Shown: one piece after another, positions 25,814-36,105 of the stretch
Layout of the letters: every line of letters starts with the position of its first letter
Numbering within the stretch: the stretch's first letter is position 1
Assembly: GCF_000495915.1 (NCBI RefSeq)
Contig: NZ_AOFQ01000018.1
Coordinates: 28,261-92,260, forward strand
Length of the DNA: 64,000 nt
DNA from: Stutzerimonas chloritidismutans AW-1
Lineage (GTDB): Bacteria > Pseudomonadota > Gammaproteobacteria > Pseudomonadales > Pseudomonadaceae
Direction: 5' to 3'
Notes under the pieces: generated by a model
What the model was told of the DNA's origin: nothing
The model's database searches: none
Seen by the model: the letters and a program-made list of their open reading frames with translations, nothing else
Position numbers and translations under genes: made by a program

Positions 25814-28800
25814 GAATCCTCGCCATCCGCCTGAAAAACCTGGCCTCGCTGGCCGGTGAGCAGGTCATCGACTTCACCGCCGAACCCCTGGCCAGCGCCG
25901 GGCTGTTCGCCATCACCGGGCCCACCGGCGCCGGCAAGAGCACCATCCTCGACGCCCTGTGCCTGGCGCTGTTCGGCAGCACGCCGCGGCTGGACGGCGT
26001 CTCGCCGCTGAACAAGGTCCCCGACGTGGAGGCCGAAATCGGCGGTGGCGACGAGCGCAACCTGCTGCGCCGCGGCTGCGGCAGCGGCTACGCCGAGGTC
26101 GACTTCGTCGGCGTCGACGGTCACCGCTACCGCGCACGCTGGGAGGTCAAGCGCGCCCGCGAGAAGATCGACGGCCGCCTGCAAGCCAGCAGCCAGAGCC
26201 TCACGGATCTCGACAGCGGCACGCTCCTGGCCAGCGGTAAAAAGCGCGAGTTCAAGGAACTGCTCGAAGCGCGCCTGGGGCTGACCCTGGCCCAGTTCAC
26301 CCGCGCCGTGCTGCTGGCGCAGAGCGAGTTTTCCGCCTTCCTCAAGGCCGACGACAACGAGCGTGGCACCCTGCTGGAAAAGCTCACCGATACCGGCCTC
26401 TACAGCCGTCTCGGCCAGGCCGCGTTCGAGGCCGCCAAGCAGGCGAAGGAAAGCCTGACTCGCCTGGAACAGCAGGCCGGCGGCCTCCAGCCGCTGGAGC
26501 CCGGGCAGCGTGAAGTACTGGAGCGCGAACATCAGGCCCAGCTCGAAGACTTGAGAAAGCTGCAACAGCAGCTCAAGGAGCTGGAAGCCCAGCGGCAATG
26601 GCTGAGCGAACTGCAGCGCCTGGAAAACGAGCATGAAGCGGCACGCCAGCAACTGCAGGACGCCGAAGACGAGCGCGAGAGCCTGACCGAGGCCCGCCGT
26701 ATTCTCGACCTGTTCGAACGGCTCGCACCGCAGCGTCACCGCTTTCTGCGCCAGCAGGAACTCGAACCGCTGCTGGGCAAGGCCGCCGACAGCCTGGCGC
26801 GCCTGCAGCATGAGGAACAGGCCGTCCAGCAGCGCCTGGCCGAGCTGCAGAGCCAATGCAGCGCCGCCAGCGAGCAACTGCGTTCGGCCGAACACGCGCG
26901 CCAGGACGCCGAGCCGCGGCTCGTCCAGGCGCGCCGTGAAGAAGAACGCCTACAGCATCTGAACGCCGACCTCGCCTCGATCCGCGAAGAAAGCGTCCAG
27001 GCCGATGCCGCGGCGAGCACCGGCGAGGCAACGCTCAAGCAGCTCGCCGAGCAGCAACAGCGCGCCGCCGAACAGCTAGCAACGCTGACGCAGCAACTCG
27101 AGACGAGCGCAGCGCTGCAACCGCTCTGTGCAGCATGGGGCGGTTACCGTCCGCGTCTGCAACAGGCCGTCCAGCTGGCGGCACGGCTGCAGCAAGGTCA
27201 GGGCGAACTCCCGGCACTGGAAGCGCAGGCCAAGGCTGCCGAAACCCGGCAAAGCCAGGCGCGCGAGGCGCTGGACAATCTGCAACGCGAGCGCGACAGC
27301 GAACTAGGGCTGGCCGAACAGCTGGCCGGTCTGCATCGACAGCTCGACGAATGGCGCCAGGCCGAGCGCGAAACCGAGGCCCTGCGCGAACTCTGGGCGC
27401 AGCAGCTCACGCTCACCGCCAGCCGGCGCGAACTGAGCGACGCCCACATCCGCCAGCAGGCCGAGCTGGACAGCCTGGTACCGCAGGGCAAACAGCTTCG
27501 CAGTGACCGTGATGCTGCCGAGCAGGCGCTCAAGGTCACCCTCGCCCTGCTTGAACGCCAACGCCTGGCACGCAGCGAGAATGTCGAAGCGCTGCGTGCG
27601 GCGCTCGTCCCCGGCGAGCCCTGCCCGGTCTGCGGCAGCGACGAGCATCCCTGGCAGCAGACCGACGCGCTGGTCGCCAGCCTAGATCAGCACGACGACA
27701 GCGAAGCCGCGCGCGCTCGCCAGTCGCTGCAGGAACAGGACCAGCGTCTGCAGGAACTGCGCGATCGCCATGTCGCGCTCAGCACGCAGTTGCGCCAGAC
27801 GCAACAACGCCAGGGCGAAGTCGAGGCGCAGCTGCGGGCCCTGGCACCGCGCCTGCTCGCCGTGCCGGCACACTCGCGATTGCTTGAGCAGCCGGAAGCC
27901 GAGCGTTCGCAATGGCTGGAAGCGCAGCTGACGACACTCAAAGACCAGATCGCCAACACCAGCCAGCGTCAGCAGCAACTGCTCGCGCTGCAACAGCGCA
28001 GCGAAACCCTGCAGCAGGCCTGGCAGGCCGCGCGCGAGGCCTGCGTCGAGGCGACCCAGCAACTCGCCCGCCAACGCGATGCGATCGCCCGCGATCACCA
28101 GCAGCTCGACGAGGAACTGCAGACCTTCGCCGAACTGCTGCCCACCGAACAACTGCAGCGTTGGCGCGAAAATCCGGCGCAGACCTTTATGCAGCTGGAC
28201 ACCAGCATCGCCTCGCGGCTGCAGCAACTGCAGGCGCAGACCGAGCTGGCCGATGAGCTGCGCCAGTGCGAGCAGCGCCGCAGCGACGAGCAGTTGCAAC
28301 AACGCCATCGCCAGGAGAAACAGGAAAGCTGCAGCGCACGACTGACCGAGCGCGAGAAGCTGCTGCTGGCCTGCCAGCAGGCGCTGCGCACCAGCCTTGG
28401 CGAACAGGCCAGCGCCGGCACCTGGCAACAGCAGCTGGAGGCGTCCATCCAGGCTGCGCGGCAAACCCAGGCCGAGATTGATCGGCAGCTCAACGAGAGC
28501 AAGCTCGGCCTGACGCGGCTGCACAGCGAGCAGCAGAACTGTCGCCAGCGCCAAGCCGAACTGGAACAGGAACGCGACGCGCTGAATGCGGAACTGGCCA
28601 CATGGCGCACCAGCCACCCGCAGCTGGACGACGCCACCCTCGCCCAGCTGCTGCACATGGATGACCAGCTGATTGCCGAGGCGCGCCAGCGCCTGCAACA
28701 GAACGCCGAAACCCTGACCCGCTGTCGCGAGCGTCTCGACGGTTGCCTCAACCGCCTGAACCTGCACAAACAGCAGCAGAGCGAAGCCCCGGATGCCGAG

Positions 28801-29463
28801 CAGCTGCAACAGCGCCATGCCGAGCAACTGCAGCAGTGCGAGCAGGCCGACCAGCGCTGCGCGGAAACCCGGGCCCAGCTGATCGACGACGACAAGCGCC
28901 GCAGCCAGAGCCAGGCGTTGCTCGCGCAGATCGACGCCGCACGGGCCGAGCATCAGCGCTGGGGGCGCATCGCCGCCTTGATCGGCTCCAGCGACGGCGG
29001 CGCCTTCCGCAAGATCGCCCAGGCCTACAACCTCGACCTGCTGGTGCAGCACGCCAATGTGCAGCTGCGCCAACTGGCCCGGCGCTATCGGCTCAAGCGC
29101 GGCGGCAGCCCGCTGGGGTTGCTGGTGATGGATACCGAAATGGGTGACGAACTGCGCTCGGTGCATTCGCTGTCCGGCGGCGAAACCTTCCTTGTCTCGC
29201 TGGCCCTTGCGCTGGGCCTGGCATCGATGGCGTCGAGCAAGCTGAAGATCGAATCGCTGTTCATCGACGAAGGCTTCGGCAGCCTCGACCCCGAGTCGCT
29301 GCAGATCGCCATGGACGCGCTGGATTCGCTGCAGGCCCAGGGCCGCAAGGTGGCGGTGATCAGCCACGTGGCCGAAATGCACGAACGTATCCCGGTGCAG
29401 ATTCAGGTGCGCCGTCAGGGCAACGGGCAGAGTGATCTGCAGATTGTCGGCGGGCTTTCATAG
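25810..29463 (+). CDS. sbcC: Exonuclease subunit SbcC
   Basis: The 1217-residue Rad50-like protein has Walker A GPTGAGKST at residues 37-45. Two long Gln/Glu/Arg-rich coiled-coil arms surround a zinc hook, C605-P-V-C608. The C-terminal ATPase half has the signature LSGGETFLVSLALALG and the Walker B segment LFIDEGFGSLD. The open frame extends upstream to 24655 inside sbcD, but the start is clearly the ATG at 25810, coupled to sbcD. Confidence 0.96.
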   Translation: MRILAIRLKNLASLAGEQVIDFTAEPLASAGLFAITGPTGAGKSTILDALCLALFGSTPRLDGVSPLNKVPDVEAEIGGGDERNLLRRGCGSGYAEVDFVGVDGHRYRARWEVKRAREKIDGRLQASSQSLTDLDSGTLLASGKKREFKELLEARLGLTLAQFTRAVLLAQSEFSAFLKADDNERGTLLEKLTDTGLYSRLGQAAFEAAKQAKESLTRLEQQAGGLQPLEPGQREVLEREHQAQLEDLRKLQQQLKELEAQRQWLSELQRLENEHEAARQQLQDAEDERESLTEARRILDLFERLAPQRHRFLRQQELEPLLGKAADSLARLQHEEQAVQQRLAELQSQCSAASEQLRSAEHARQDAEPRLVQARREEERLQHLNADLASIREESVQADAAASTGEATLKQLAEQQQRAAEQLATLTQQLETSAALQPLCAAWGGYRPRLQQAVQLAARLQQGQGELPALEAQAKAAETRQSQAREALDNLQRERDSELGLAEQLAGLHRQLDEWRQAERETEALRELWAQQLTLTASRRELSDAHIRQQAELDSLVPQGKQLRSDRDAAEQALKVTLALLERQRLARSENVEALRAALVPGEPCPVCGSDEHPWQQTDALVASLDQHDDSEAARARQSLQEQDQRLQELRDRHVALSTQLRQTQQRQGEVEAQLRALAPRLLAVPAHSRLLEQPEAERSQWLEAQLTTLKDQIANTSQRQQQLLALQQRSETLQQAWQAAREACVEATQQLARQRDAIARDHQQLDEELQTFAELLPTEQLQRWRENPAQTFMQLDTSIASRLQQLQAQTELADELRQCEQRRSDEQLQQRHRQEKQESCSARLTEREKLLLACQQALRTSLGEQASAGTWQQQLEASIQAARQTQAEIDRQLNESKLGLTRLHSEQQNCRQRQAELEQERDALNAELATWRTSHPQLDDATLAQLLHMDDQLIAEARQRLQQNAETLTRCRERLDGCLNRLNLHKQQQSEAPDAEQLQQRHAEQLQQCEQADQRCAETRAQLIDDDKRRSQSQALLAQIDAARAEHQRWGRIAALIGSSDGGAFRKIAQAYNLDLLVQHANVQLRQLARRYRLKRGGSPLGLLVMDTEMGDELRSVHSLSGGETFLVSLALALGLASMASSKLKIESLFIDEGFGSLDPESLQIAMDALDSLQAQGRKVAVISHVAEMHERIPVQIQVRRQGNGQSDLQIVGGLS

Positions 29464-29479
29464 GAGCTGTGGCCGTTTC

Positions 29480-29690
29480 GGGCAGGCCTACAGCCTGCTT
29501 CGCCGCGAGGGCGCGCCTCCTACTGGTTCGATGTGCACTGGCCTGCTTTTGGGAGGCCCGCCCTCGGGGCGAAGCTTTTGACTTTGGGCAGGCGCGCAGC
29601 CTGCATTCGCCTCGGGCACGTGCGCCAACTGGCTTGACGTGCACTGGCCCGCTTTTGCATCACCCGCTTGTGTTTCCCCAGCACCAGCCG
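29480..29690. repeat. Two diverged tandem copies of a 106-bp unit
   Basis: GGGCAGGCCTACAGCCTGC (29480) and GGGCAGGCGCGCAGCCTGC (29586) begin the copies. GTGCACTGGCCTGCTTTTG (29532) and GTGCACTGGCCCGCTTTTG (29638) recur at the same 106-base interval. The rest of each unit has diverged. This fills the gap between sbcC and the cobalamin riboswitch. Confidence 0.65.
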
Positions 29691-29714
29691 TAAGGTTCGC
29701 GCGTTTTCTTATCC

Positions 29715-29915
29715 GCCCAGGTGTGCACGACCGCAAGGTCCGCATTAAACGGGAAGCCGGTGCGCTCGATGAGCAAGGCCGGCGCTGCCCCCGCAACGGT
29801 AATCGACCGCGATCCTCAGGGATCGCCGTCCGCTCCACAGCCACTGTGTTCCGACATGGGAAGGTGAGCGTGATGCGTGTCGAAAGCCCGGAGACCGGCC
29901 TGACGGATTCGACTG
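29715..29915 (+). ncRNA. Cobalamin riboswitch
   Basis: The conserved core elements are in order: AAACGGGAAGCCGGTGCG, the B12 box relative GCTGCCCCCGCAACGGTAA, GCCACTGTG, GGGAAGGTGAG, and the closing AGCCCGGAGACCGGCC. The 3' end lies about 100 bases before the btuB start. Binding of adenosyl- or other cobalamins is expected to lower btuB expression when the vitamin is plentiful. Confidence 0.93.
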
Positions 29916-30015
29916 GTGTTGCGGAGGGCAGCACCGTCAAGCGCTGCTGCCCGTCATCCCCCGCGCTTGTTCCTGCCCTCCTCAAAAGTCTGCGATCTTT
30001 TGAGGAATTCCAAGA

Positions 30016-31898
30016 ATGAAACTGTCCCGACTTGCCCTGGCCGTGGCGCTGCTGCCTGGTGCTCACGCACACGCGGCCGATCTGTCGCGAGAAGAAGCGC
30101 TTAAGCTCTCCGACACGGTGGTCAGCGCAAACCGCGAACCACAGCGACGCAGCCAGACCCCGGCGGCTACCACCGTTTTCAACCGTGAAGATATCGAGCG
30201 GCTGCAGGTTCGCAGCGTTGTCGAGCTGCTAGAACGTGTGCCGGGCGTAAGCATTACCCGTACAGGCGGAGCGGGCAGCCAAACCGGCCTGTTCCTTCGC
30301 GGCACCTCCAGCACCCAGACACTGGTCTTGGTCGATGGTCAGCGCATCGCAGCAACCTCCAGCGGCACCAGCAGCCTCGAATTTCTCAGCCCCGATCAGA
30401 TCGAGCGGATCGAAGTCGTGCGCGGCCCGCGGTCTGCGCTGTATGGCTCGGATGCCATCGGCGGGGGGGGGGGGGGTTTTTCGTGGTGCAGATCTTCACT
30501 CGGCAAGGCAGCGGTCAGGGGCTTGCGCCTGCAGTCCGCTTCGGGGCAGGAAGCGACGGCACCTTCGAACGCAGCCTGAACCTCTCCGGTGGGAATGGCC
30601 AGACTCGCTTCAACCTGGGGGCCGCGCTGGATGAAACCCAAGGTATAGACGCCACGCGCGATAGCTTTGGTGCCAACGGTGATGACGATGCCTACAGAAA
30701 TCGCTCGCTTAGCCTGAATCTTGCGCACCGCTTTAATGACTCGGTTGAAGTCGGCGTGAGCGCAATCGATCAGCGAGGTGAGAACGAGTTCGACGACCTG
30801 GGCGGCACATCCAAACCGACCACTGATTTCCAACTGAGCAGCATCTCCGGGTTTATCGACGCGGAGCTAAGTAGTGTCTGGAGCAGCCGACTCGAAGTCG
30901 GGCACAGTGAGGACAAGCGAGACACCGGAAACGACACCCCACTGGCTCCTGCCTATATGTTTTACAGCTACTCGACCTATCGTGACTCGGCCAGCTGGGT
31001 GAATACACTTCAGCTCGATCCGGCGAATCAATTGTTACTCGGTGCCGATTGGCATGAGGACCAACTGCACAGTTCGAGCGACTTTGCCCAGGATTCACGC
31101 TGGAACCAGGCAGCCTTCATCCAGCACCGCTATACCAGCAATGCGTTCTCTACAGAGATTGGCCTACGCCAGGACAAGAATGAGCAGTACGGAAGCGAAA
31201 ACACTTGGAACGCGGCGCTTACCGTACCGCTGGATACCCGCAACGACGTGATCGTGTCCTACAGCGAGGGGTTCCGCGCCCCGACATTCAACGAACTCTA
31301 TGACTCTTGGTTCGGAAATCCTGATCTAGCACCTGAAAAATCCAAGAGCTATGAGCTCCAATGGCGCAACCGCTATAGCGACAGCGGCTCGCTGGAATTG
31401 TCGCTGTACCGCACCGACATTGAGGACGCCATCGTCTCGGACGCCTTCTGGATTCCTCAGAATGTCCAGACAGCACGGATCAACGGCCTGGAGGCCACGC
31501 TCCGGCAGGACGTGTTCGGTTGGCAGGCTAGCCTCGCGGCCGGCCTGATCGACCCACGCGATCGCGATAGCGGTCATACACTCGCCCGTCGCGCCAAGCG
31601 CACGCTGAGCCTGGATCTGGACCGGCAGCTGGGCAAGTTTTCGGTAGGCGCTAGCTGGAGAGCCGTCAGCGGTCGCTATGACGACGCCGACAATACCATC
31701 GAGCTGGGCGGCTACGGACTGCTTGGCTTGCGTGGCAGTTGGCAGGCCAACTCGGAGGTGAAGCTGGACCTGAAGCTGAACAACCTGTTCGACAAGGACT
31801 ATGCGGAAACCACCTACAGCACCGCCAACGGCCGCTACGGATATAACACCGAAGGCCGCACCGCACTGTTCGCCGTCACCTGGACTCCCTCGCTGTAG
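30016..31898 (+). pseudogene. btuB: Vitamin B12 TonB-dependent receptor, frameshifted at a G14 tract
   Basis: The N-terminal part (30016 on) has a signal peptide ending AHAHAA, a TonB-box-like DTVVSA and the plug domain up to GPRSALYGSDAIGG. There a run of fourteen G followed by TTTTTC (30463-30482) replaces the short conserved GGVV junction and shifts the frame. The receptor continues in another frame from VVQIFTRQGSG (about 30483) to the C-terminal TWTPSL, including SEGFRAPTFNELYDSWFGNP. A tract of 12 or 15 G would rejoin both parts into a normal-length receptor of about 620-630 residues. It is either switched off as read, phase-variable, or an assembly artefact. The cobalamin riboswitch upstream fixes the substrate. 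Confidence 0.88.
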
Positions 31899-31920
31899 CA
31901 GCGTCTACCGGCGCGCCCGC

Positions 31921-32721
31921 TCAGGGCGCAGCCGCCATCACCTCGCAGAGCTTCCTGATCGCCCCCAGCATCTGGAAACTCGGTCGCTCCAGCCCCTTGT
32001 CGGGCACTTCAAGCAGTCGACCGCTGCGCACGGCACTGAGCTGCGGCCAGGCCTGCCATTCGTCCAGCTGCGCACCGCTACCGGCAAGAATGACTTCGGG
32101 ATCGCGGGCGAGCACGGCTTCGATGCTGACCTGGGGCGCCGCCAGGGTCAGATCGGCGAAAACGTTTTGCCCACCACACACCTCGATCGCTTCGCTGATG
32201 ATCTGCTGGCCGCCTAGGGTATACAGCGGGCGATTCCAGATCTGATAGAACACCCGCAGCGGCTCAGAGCGCGTGTAGTTGCTGCGTAATTCGGCGAGGC
32301 CTGCACGAAAGCGCCCGGCCAGTCGCTCGCCTTGTTCGGCGCGCCCGACGGCATTACCCACCACAACGAACTGCTCGGCCAGCCCTTCGAGACGTGTCTG
32401 CTCGACAACCAAAACGGGAATACCGAACTGCTGCAACTGCTCACGCTGACTGCGCGGCACACTGTCCGGCCAGAGCAGCACGAGATCAGGGCGCAAGCTG
32501 AGCAGGGTTTCCATCTCCACCTGGCCATAGCGTCCAACCGAAGGCACCGACTGCAGCGCCGCTGGGCGCTCGCCACCATCCAGGACGCCAACCAGCCGGT
32601 CGGCGGCATCGAGTTCGAGCATGATCTCGCTGAGCGATGGCGCCAGGCTCACCACCCGCTCGGCAGCCAACGCAGGCAATGACGCCAGGGAAACCAGCGC
32701 GGCAAGCAGCAGACGCCGCAT
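31921..32721 (-). CDS. btuF: Cobalamin-binding periplasmic protein, BtuF-like
   Basis: The protein is about 266 residues, with a signal peptide ([19 protein letters not shown]) and then the class III periplasmic-binding fold: RVVSLAPSLSEIMLELDAAD at the start and the long linking helix in the middle. It is convergent with btuB, supporting a role in B12 capture. No btuC or btuD is in the window. The ATG at 32721 overlaps the upstream stop (TGATG). Confidence 0.85.
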   Translation of the reverse strand: MRRLLLAALVSLASLPALAAERVVSLAPSLSEIMLELDAADRLVGVLDGGERPAALQSVPSVGRYGQVEMETLLSLRPDLVLLWPDSVPRSQREQLQQFGIPVLVVEQTRLEGLAEQFVVVGNAVGRAEQGERLAGRFRAGLAELRSNYTRSEPLRVFYQIWNRPLYTLGGQQIISEAIEVCGGQNVFADLTLAAPQVSIEAVLARDPEVILAGSGAQLDEWQAWPQLSAVRSGRLLEVPDKGLERPSFQMLGAIRKLCEVMAAAP

Positions 32722-33128
32722 CAATGCAATTGCCGCGGAATGCGGTAGAGCACCAGCAACACCAGGCTACCGAACACCAGCAGCAGGCGGGCAACCGGCT
32801 CCATGCCGAACAGCGCACCCGCAGCACCGAACCAGGCCGGTAATGAGGCGATCAGTAGGCCGTGACGGCGCACGCGACGCAGATCGTTCCAGGCGTCGTC
32901 CTCCACTGGACCGTTCAGCGCCTGTTCGGTGGCGATCAGTGCATGTTTGAACCGGGTGAAGGCCCGCAGGCTGAAGAACAGCGAGACGAGGCCTGCAGCG
33001 AAGAGTGGCAGCCCCCAGTCGGCAAACACCACCGATGTGCGCCCAAGCACCAGCACCGGCAGCACCATCAGCAGCGTATGCAGCCAGCCGTCACGTGCGA
33101 GCTGGCGAAGGGCGGCGGCGCGCGTCAC
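32721..33128 (-). CDS. Conserved membrane protein of unknown function
   Basis: The 135-residue protein has about four hydrophobic segments (around 18-35, 38-55, 90-105 and 110-128) and a basic central loop. It overlaps btuF at its 3' end and ribA at its 5' end, so it is translated in an operon between them. The same small gene sits in this place in P. aeruginosa. Its role is unknown. Confidence 0.8.
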   Translation of the reverse strand: MTRAAALRQLARDGWLHTLLMVLPVLVLGRTSVVFADWGLPLFAAGLVSLFFSLRAFTRFKHALIATEQALNGPVEDDAWNDLRRVRRHGLLIASLPAWFGAAGALFGMEPVARLLLVFGSLVLLVLYRIPRQLH

Positions 33129-33742
33129 GACTGCTCGGCTTCGCCTTGGTGAATCTCGCCGAGCATGTGGCCGAGCTTGCCGGCCTTGGTGGCGAGGTAG
33201 TTGCGGTTGTACGGGTTATGCGCGATCTGCAATGGCTTGCGTTCGGCGACGCGAATGCCGAAGCCCTGCAGCGCCTTGACCTTGCGTGGGTTGTTGGTCA
33301 TCAGCTTGATCTCGGCGATGCCCAGGTGCTCGAGAATCGGCAGGCAGATGCCGTAGTCGCGCATGTCCGGGGCGAAGCCCAGACGCTCGTTGGCCTCAAC
33401 GGTATCGGCGCCGGCGTCCTGCAACTCGTAGGCGCGGATCTTGTTCAGCAGGCCGATGCCGCGGCCTTCCTGGCGCAGATAGAGCAGCACGCCGCGGCCC
33501 TCGTCGGCAATCGCCCGCAGTGCCGCTTCCAGCTGGAAGCCGCAATCACAGCGCAGGCTGAACAGCGCATCGCCGGTCAGGCACTCGGAGTGCAGACGAC
33601 CCAGCACCGGCTTGCCGTCGGCCACATCGCCGAGCGTCAGTGCGACATGTTCCTTGCCAGTGTCCTGGTCGAGAAAACCATGCATGGTGAACACGCCGAA
33701 CGGCGTCGGCAGTTGGGAAGCGGCGACGAACACGACAGACAC
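33125..33742 (-). CDS. ribA: GTP cyclohydrolase II
   Basis: The 205-residue protein has the zinc ligands in [20 protein letters not shown], the [13 protein letters not shown]-binding loop and MTNNPRKV. It opens the ring of GTP to start riboflavin synthesis. I chose the GTG at 33742 ([16 protein letters not shown]), which aligns with the usual N terminus; the open frame to 33787 adds a non-conserved stretch. The intact zinc site contrasts with the degenerate cyclohydrolase half of RibBA at 37.1 kb. Confidence 0.93.
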   Translation of the reverse strand: MSVVFVAASQLPTPFGVFTMHGFLDQDTGKEHVALTLGDVADGKPVLGRLHSECLTGDALFSLRCDCGFQLEAALRAIADEGRGVLLYLRQEGRGIGLLNKIRAYELQDAGADTVEANERLGFAPDMRDYGICLPILEHLGIAEIKLMTNNPRKVKALQGFGIRVAERKPLQIAHNPYNRNYLATKAGKLGHMLGEIHQGEAEQS

Positions 33743-33852
33743 GAGCGGAAATCCCAGGAGGCAGAAAAGCGGACATTGTAACACCAACTAACCGCGAATC
33801 TGGCTGGAGAGTTTGGTCGTCGACCGCGCCTATCGTGCCGTCAGGAAGCCGC

Positions 33853-34500
33853 TCAGGAGGTTTTCGACTCCAGCACCAGTACGCCCTGCTCCTCGCGCCA
33901 GCTGACGCGCCCGAGAAAGCTCATGCCGAGCAGCGCCTCGGTAGGCGAACCGCCCTCGACGACCACCGCGTCCACGCCGAGCACCTCGATGGCCCCGACC
34001 TTGACACTGTTGAGATGCACGCGCCAGGCCTTTGCCGTACCGCTGGCGGTGCTCACCACCATGGGCCGGCCGTTGACGCGGTAGTCGATGCCCAAGCGAC
34101 GGGCCTGATGTTCGTTGATCGCCACCGAGGTGGCGCCGGTATCAACGAGAAACTGAATCGACTGGCCGTTGATCGCCCCGGCGATCCAGTAATGGCCGCC
34201 GGTGCCCTTTGCGACGCTCAGCTGGGTCTTGCTTGGCGCCGCGTAGGCGCCGCTGTATTCGCGACTCAGGTTGTAATGACGCTCAACGCCGTCGACGCGC
34301 AGCACCGCACCGCTGGCATCGGCGCTCACCACCTGGACGCCGCCAGGGCCGGTCTGGCCGACCCTGACCAGCTTGCGCTGCCCGTCGACATTGACCACCG
34401 CAGCGCCCGGAAATAGCCCGACCACTTGTACCATGGAGGCGGCCTGCGCCAGCGCGGGCAGGAGCAACAGGCTGGCAAACAGAATGGAGACGCTACGCAT
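33853..34500 (-). CDS. Exported retropepsin-like aspartic protease
   Basis: The 215-residue protein has a signal peptide (MRSVSILFASLLLLPALAQA). In the C-terminal half is the catalytic motif FLVDTGATSVAINEHQARRL, followed by ALLGMSFLGRVSW, the second conserved part of the clan AA retropepsin-like family. One active Asp per chain implies a dimer. The substrate is unknown. Confidence 0.87.
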   Translation of the reverse strand: MRSVSILFASLLLLPALAQAASMVQVVGLFPGAAVVNVDGQRKLVRVGQTGPGGVQVVSADASGAVLRVDGVERHYNLSREYSGAYAAPSKTQLSVAKGTGGHYWIAGAINGQSIQFLVDTGATSVAINEHQARRLGIDYRVNGRPMVVSTASGTAKAWRVHLNSVKVGAIEVLGVDAVVVEGGSPTEALLGMSFLGRVSWREEQGVLVLESKTS

Positions 34501-34584
34501 GGCTATTTCTTCCTCGAAACCGGGCCCGGGGCGAACGCCGATCATCCTTCAATGGCCGACTGCCTGCAGCGACCGGACGCACAA

Positions 34585-35082
34585 TCAAACCAACAGCGCC
34601 ACCAGCCCCTGCATGACCGCCCAGGCCGCGACACCGGCGAGGATATCGTCGAGCATAATCCCCACCCCGCCATGGATATGCCGATCGACCCAACTGATCG
34701 GCCAGGGTTTGGCGATATCCATCACGCGGAACACCACGAAGCCGAGCAGCATCCAGTACCAGCCTTCCGGCACCAGCCAGAAGGTGATCCAGATGCCGAC
34801 GAACTCATCCCAGACGATCCCTTCGTGGTCGTGCACGCCGAGTTCGCGCGCCACCTTGCCGCACAGCCAGACGCCGAACAGCATGGTCAGGCCGAGCATC
34901 AGCAGATACCCCCAACCCGGCAGCAGCTGCCACAGCGGCACGAACGGCAGTGCTACCAGTGAACCCCAGGTACCCGGCGCCTTGGGCATCAGCCCGGAAC
35001 CGAAGCCGAACGCCAGGTTGTGCCAGGGGTCGGACCAGACCAGGGTTTGCGGCTTGGCCGCGACTGGTGAGGATTCAGTCAA
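34585..35082 (-). CDS. pgpA: Phosphatidylglycerophosphatase A
   Basis: The 165-residue membrane protein has the PgpA signatures GLMPKAPGTWGSLVALP and the metal-binding WDEFVGIWI. It dephosphorylates phosphatidylglycerophosphate to phosphatidylglycerol in the inner membrane. I chose the TTG at 35082, which has AAAGGAA seven bases upstream, over the ATG at 35130 close to the thiL stop. It follows thiL, as in other pseudomonads. Confidence 0.9.
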   Translation of the reverse strand: MTESSPVAAKPQTLVWSDPWHNLAFGFGSGLMPKAPGTWGSLVALPFVPLWQLLPGWGYLLMLGLTMLFGVWLCGKVARELGVHDHEGIVWDEFVGIWITFWLVPEGWYWMLLGFVVFRVMDIAKPWPISWVDRHIHGGVGIMLDDILAGVAAWAVMQGLVALLV

Positions 35083-35130
35083 AACAGCGTTCCTTTCTCG
35101 GATCGAAGGCAAGCGACCGCATCGCAGCAC

Positions 35131-36093
35131 TTACGCATTGAAATGGTTGTAGCCACGTTCGGACACAGCGACTTCATTACCCGCCGCATCGATCAGCTGC
35201 ACACCCTCCCCTGCCAACACCCGGCCGATGACCTGTACCGGCCAGCCGGCGGCCTGCAGTGATACGAGCTCAGCAGCCGGCAGGGTGAACGCCAGCAGGT
35301 AGTCGTCGCCGCCGGCCAGCGCGCAACGCAGCGCTTCGGCGTCGCCGGCGAAGCGCCGCAACGGTTCGGACATCGGCAGGCGATCACGCTCGATCTGCAA
35401 GGCCACGCCCGAAGCCTTGGCGATATGCCCACAATCGGCCAGCAGGCCGTCGGAGATATCCAGCGCCGCCGTGGCCTTGCCTCGCAGCGATTCACCCAGG
35501 GCCAGCTGCGGTTGCGGCGACCAGTAGCGCGCCAGCAGGTGTTCGGCGACATCCGCATCGGTTTCGGCCTGACCGAGCACCAGCGGCAACGCGCCGGCCG
35601 CTTCACCAAGCACGCCACCGACACAGAGCAGATCACCGACCTGCGCGCCGGACCGAACCAGCGCCTGCCCGGACGGCAACCGGCCGAACACGGTGACGGT
35701 CAGGCTCAGCGGGCCGCGGGTGGTGTCGCCACCAATCAAACGCAGGCTGCAATCAAGCGCCATCGAATCCAGGCCACGGGCAAGTTCCGCCAGCCAGAGT
35801 GGATCGCCAGCAGGCAAGGTCAGGGCGAGGGTGAAGCCGATGGGCGCGGCGCCCATGGCGGCAAGATCACTGGCCGCCACGGCCAGCGCGCGCTGCCCGA
35901 GCAGGAAGGGATCGCAGGGATCGGGGAAATGTACCCCGGCGACCAGGGTATCGGTGGAAACAGCCAGCTGTTCGCCGACCGGAAGCTGCAGCAGGGCACA
36001 ATCATCGCCAATGCCGAGAACGACTTCGCCGCCAGCCCTGGCACAAGCGGCGGCGGCGAAGTAGTGACGGATCAGCTCGAACTCACCCAGCAA
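35131..36093 (-). CDS. thiL: Thiamine-monophosphate kinase
   Basis: The 320-residue protein starts at a TTG (LLGEFELIRHYF) and has the nucleotide and metal sites GIGDDCALL, GDTTRGP and DISDGLLADCG. It phosphorylates thiamine monophosphate to the diphosphate. It is 12 bases downstream of nusB. No ATG fits the conserved beginning, so a TTG start with GAGGG upstream is the best choice. Confidence 0.93.
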   Translation of the reverse strand: MLGEFELIRHYFAAAACARAGGEVVLGIGDDCALLQLPVGEQLAVSTDTLVAGVHFPDPCDPFLLGQRALAVAASDLAAMGAAPIGFTLALTLPAGDPLWLAELARGLDSMALDCSLRLIGGDTTRGPLSLTVTVFGRLPSGQALVRSGAQVGDLLCVGGVLGEAAGALPLVLGQAETDADVAEHLLARYWSPQPQLALGESLRGKATAALDISDGLLADCGHIAKASGVALQIERDRLPMSEPLRRFAGDAEALRCALAGGDDYLLAFTLPAAELVSLQAAGWPVQVIGRVLAGEGVQLIDAAGNEVAVSERGYNHFNA

Positions 36094-36105
36094 GGCGAGC
36101 AGCCC

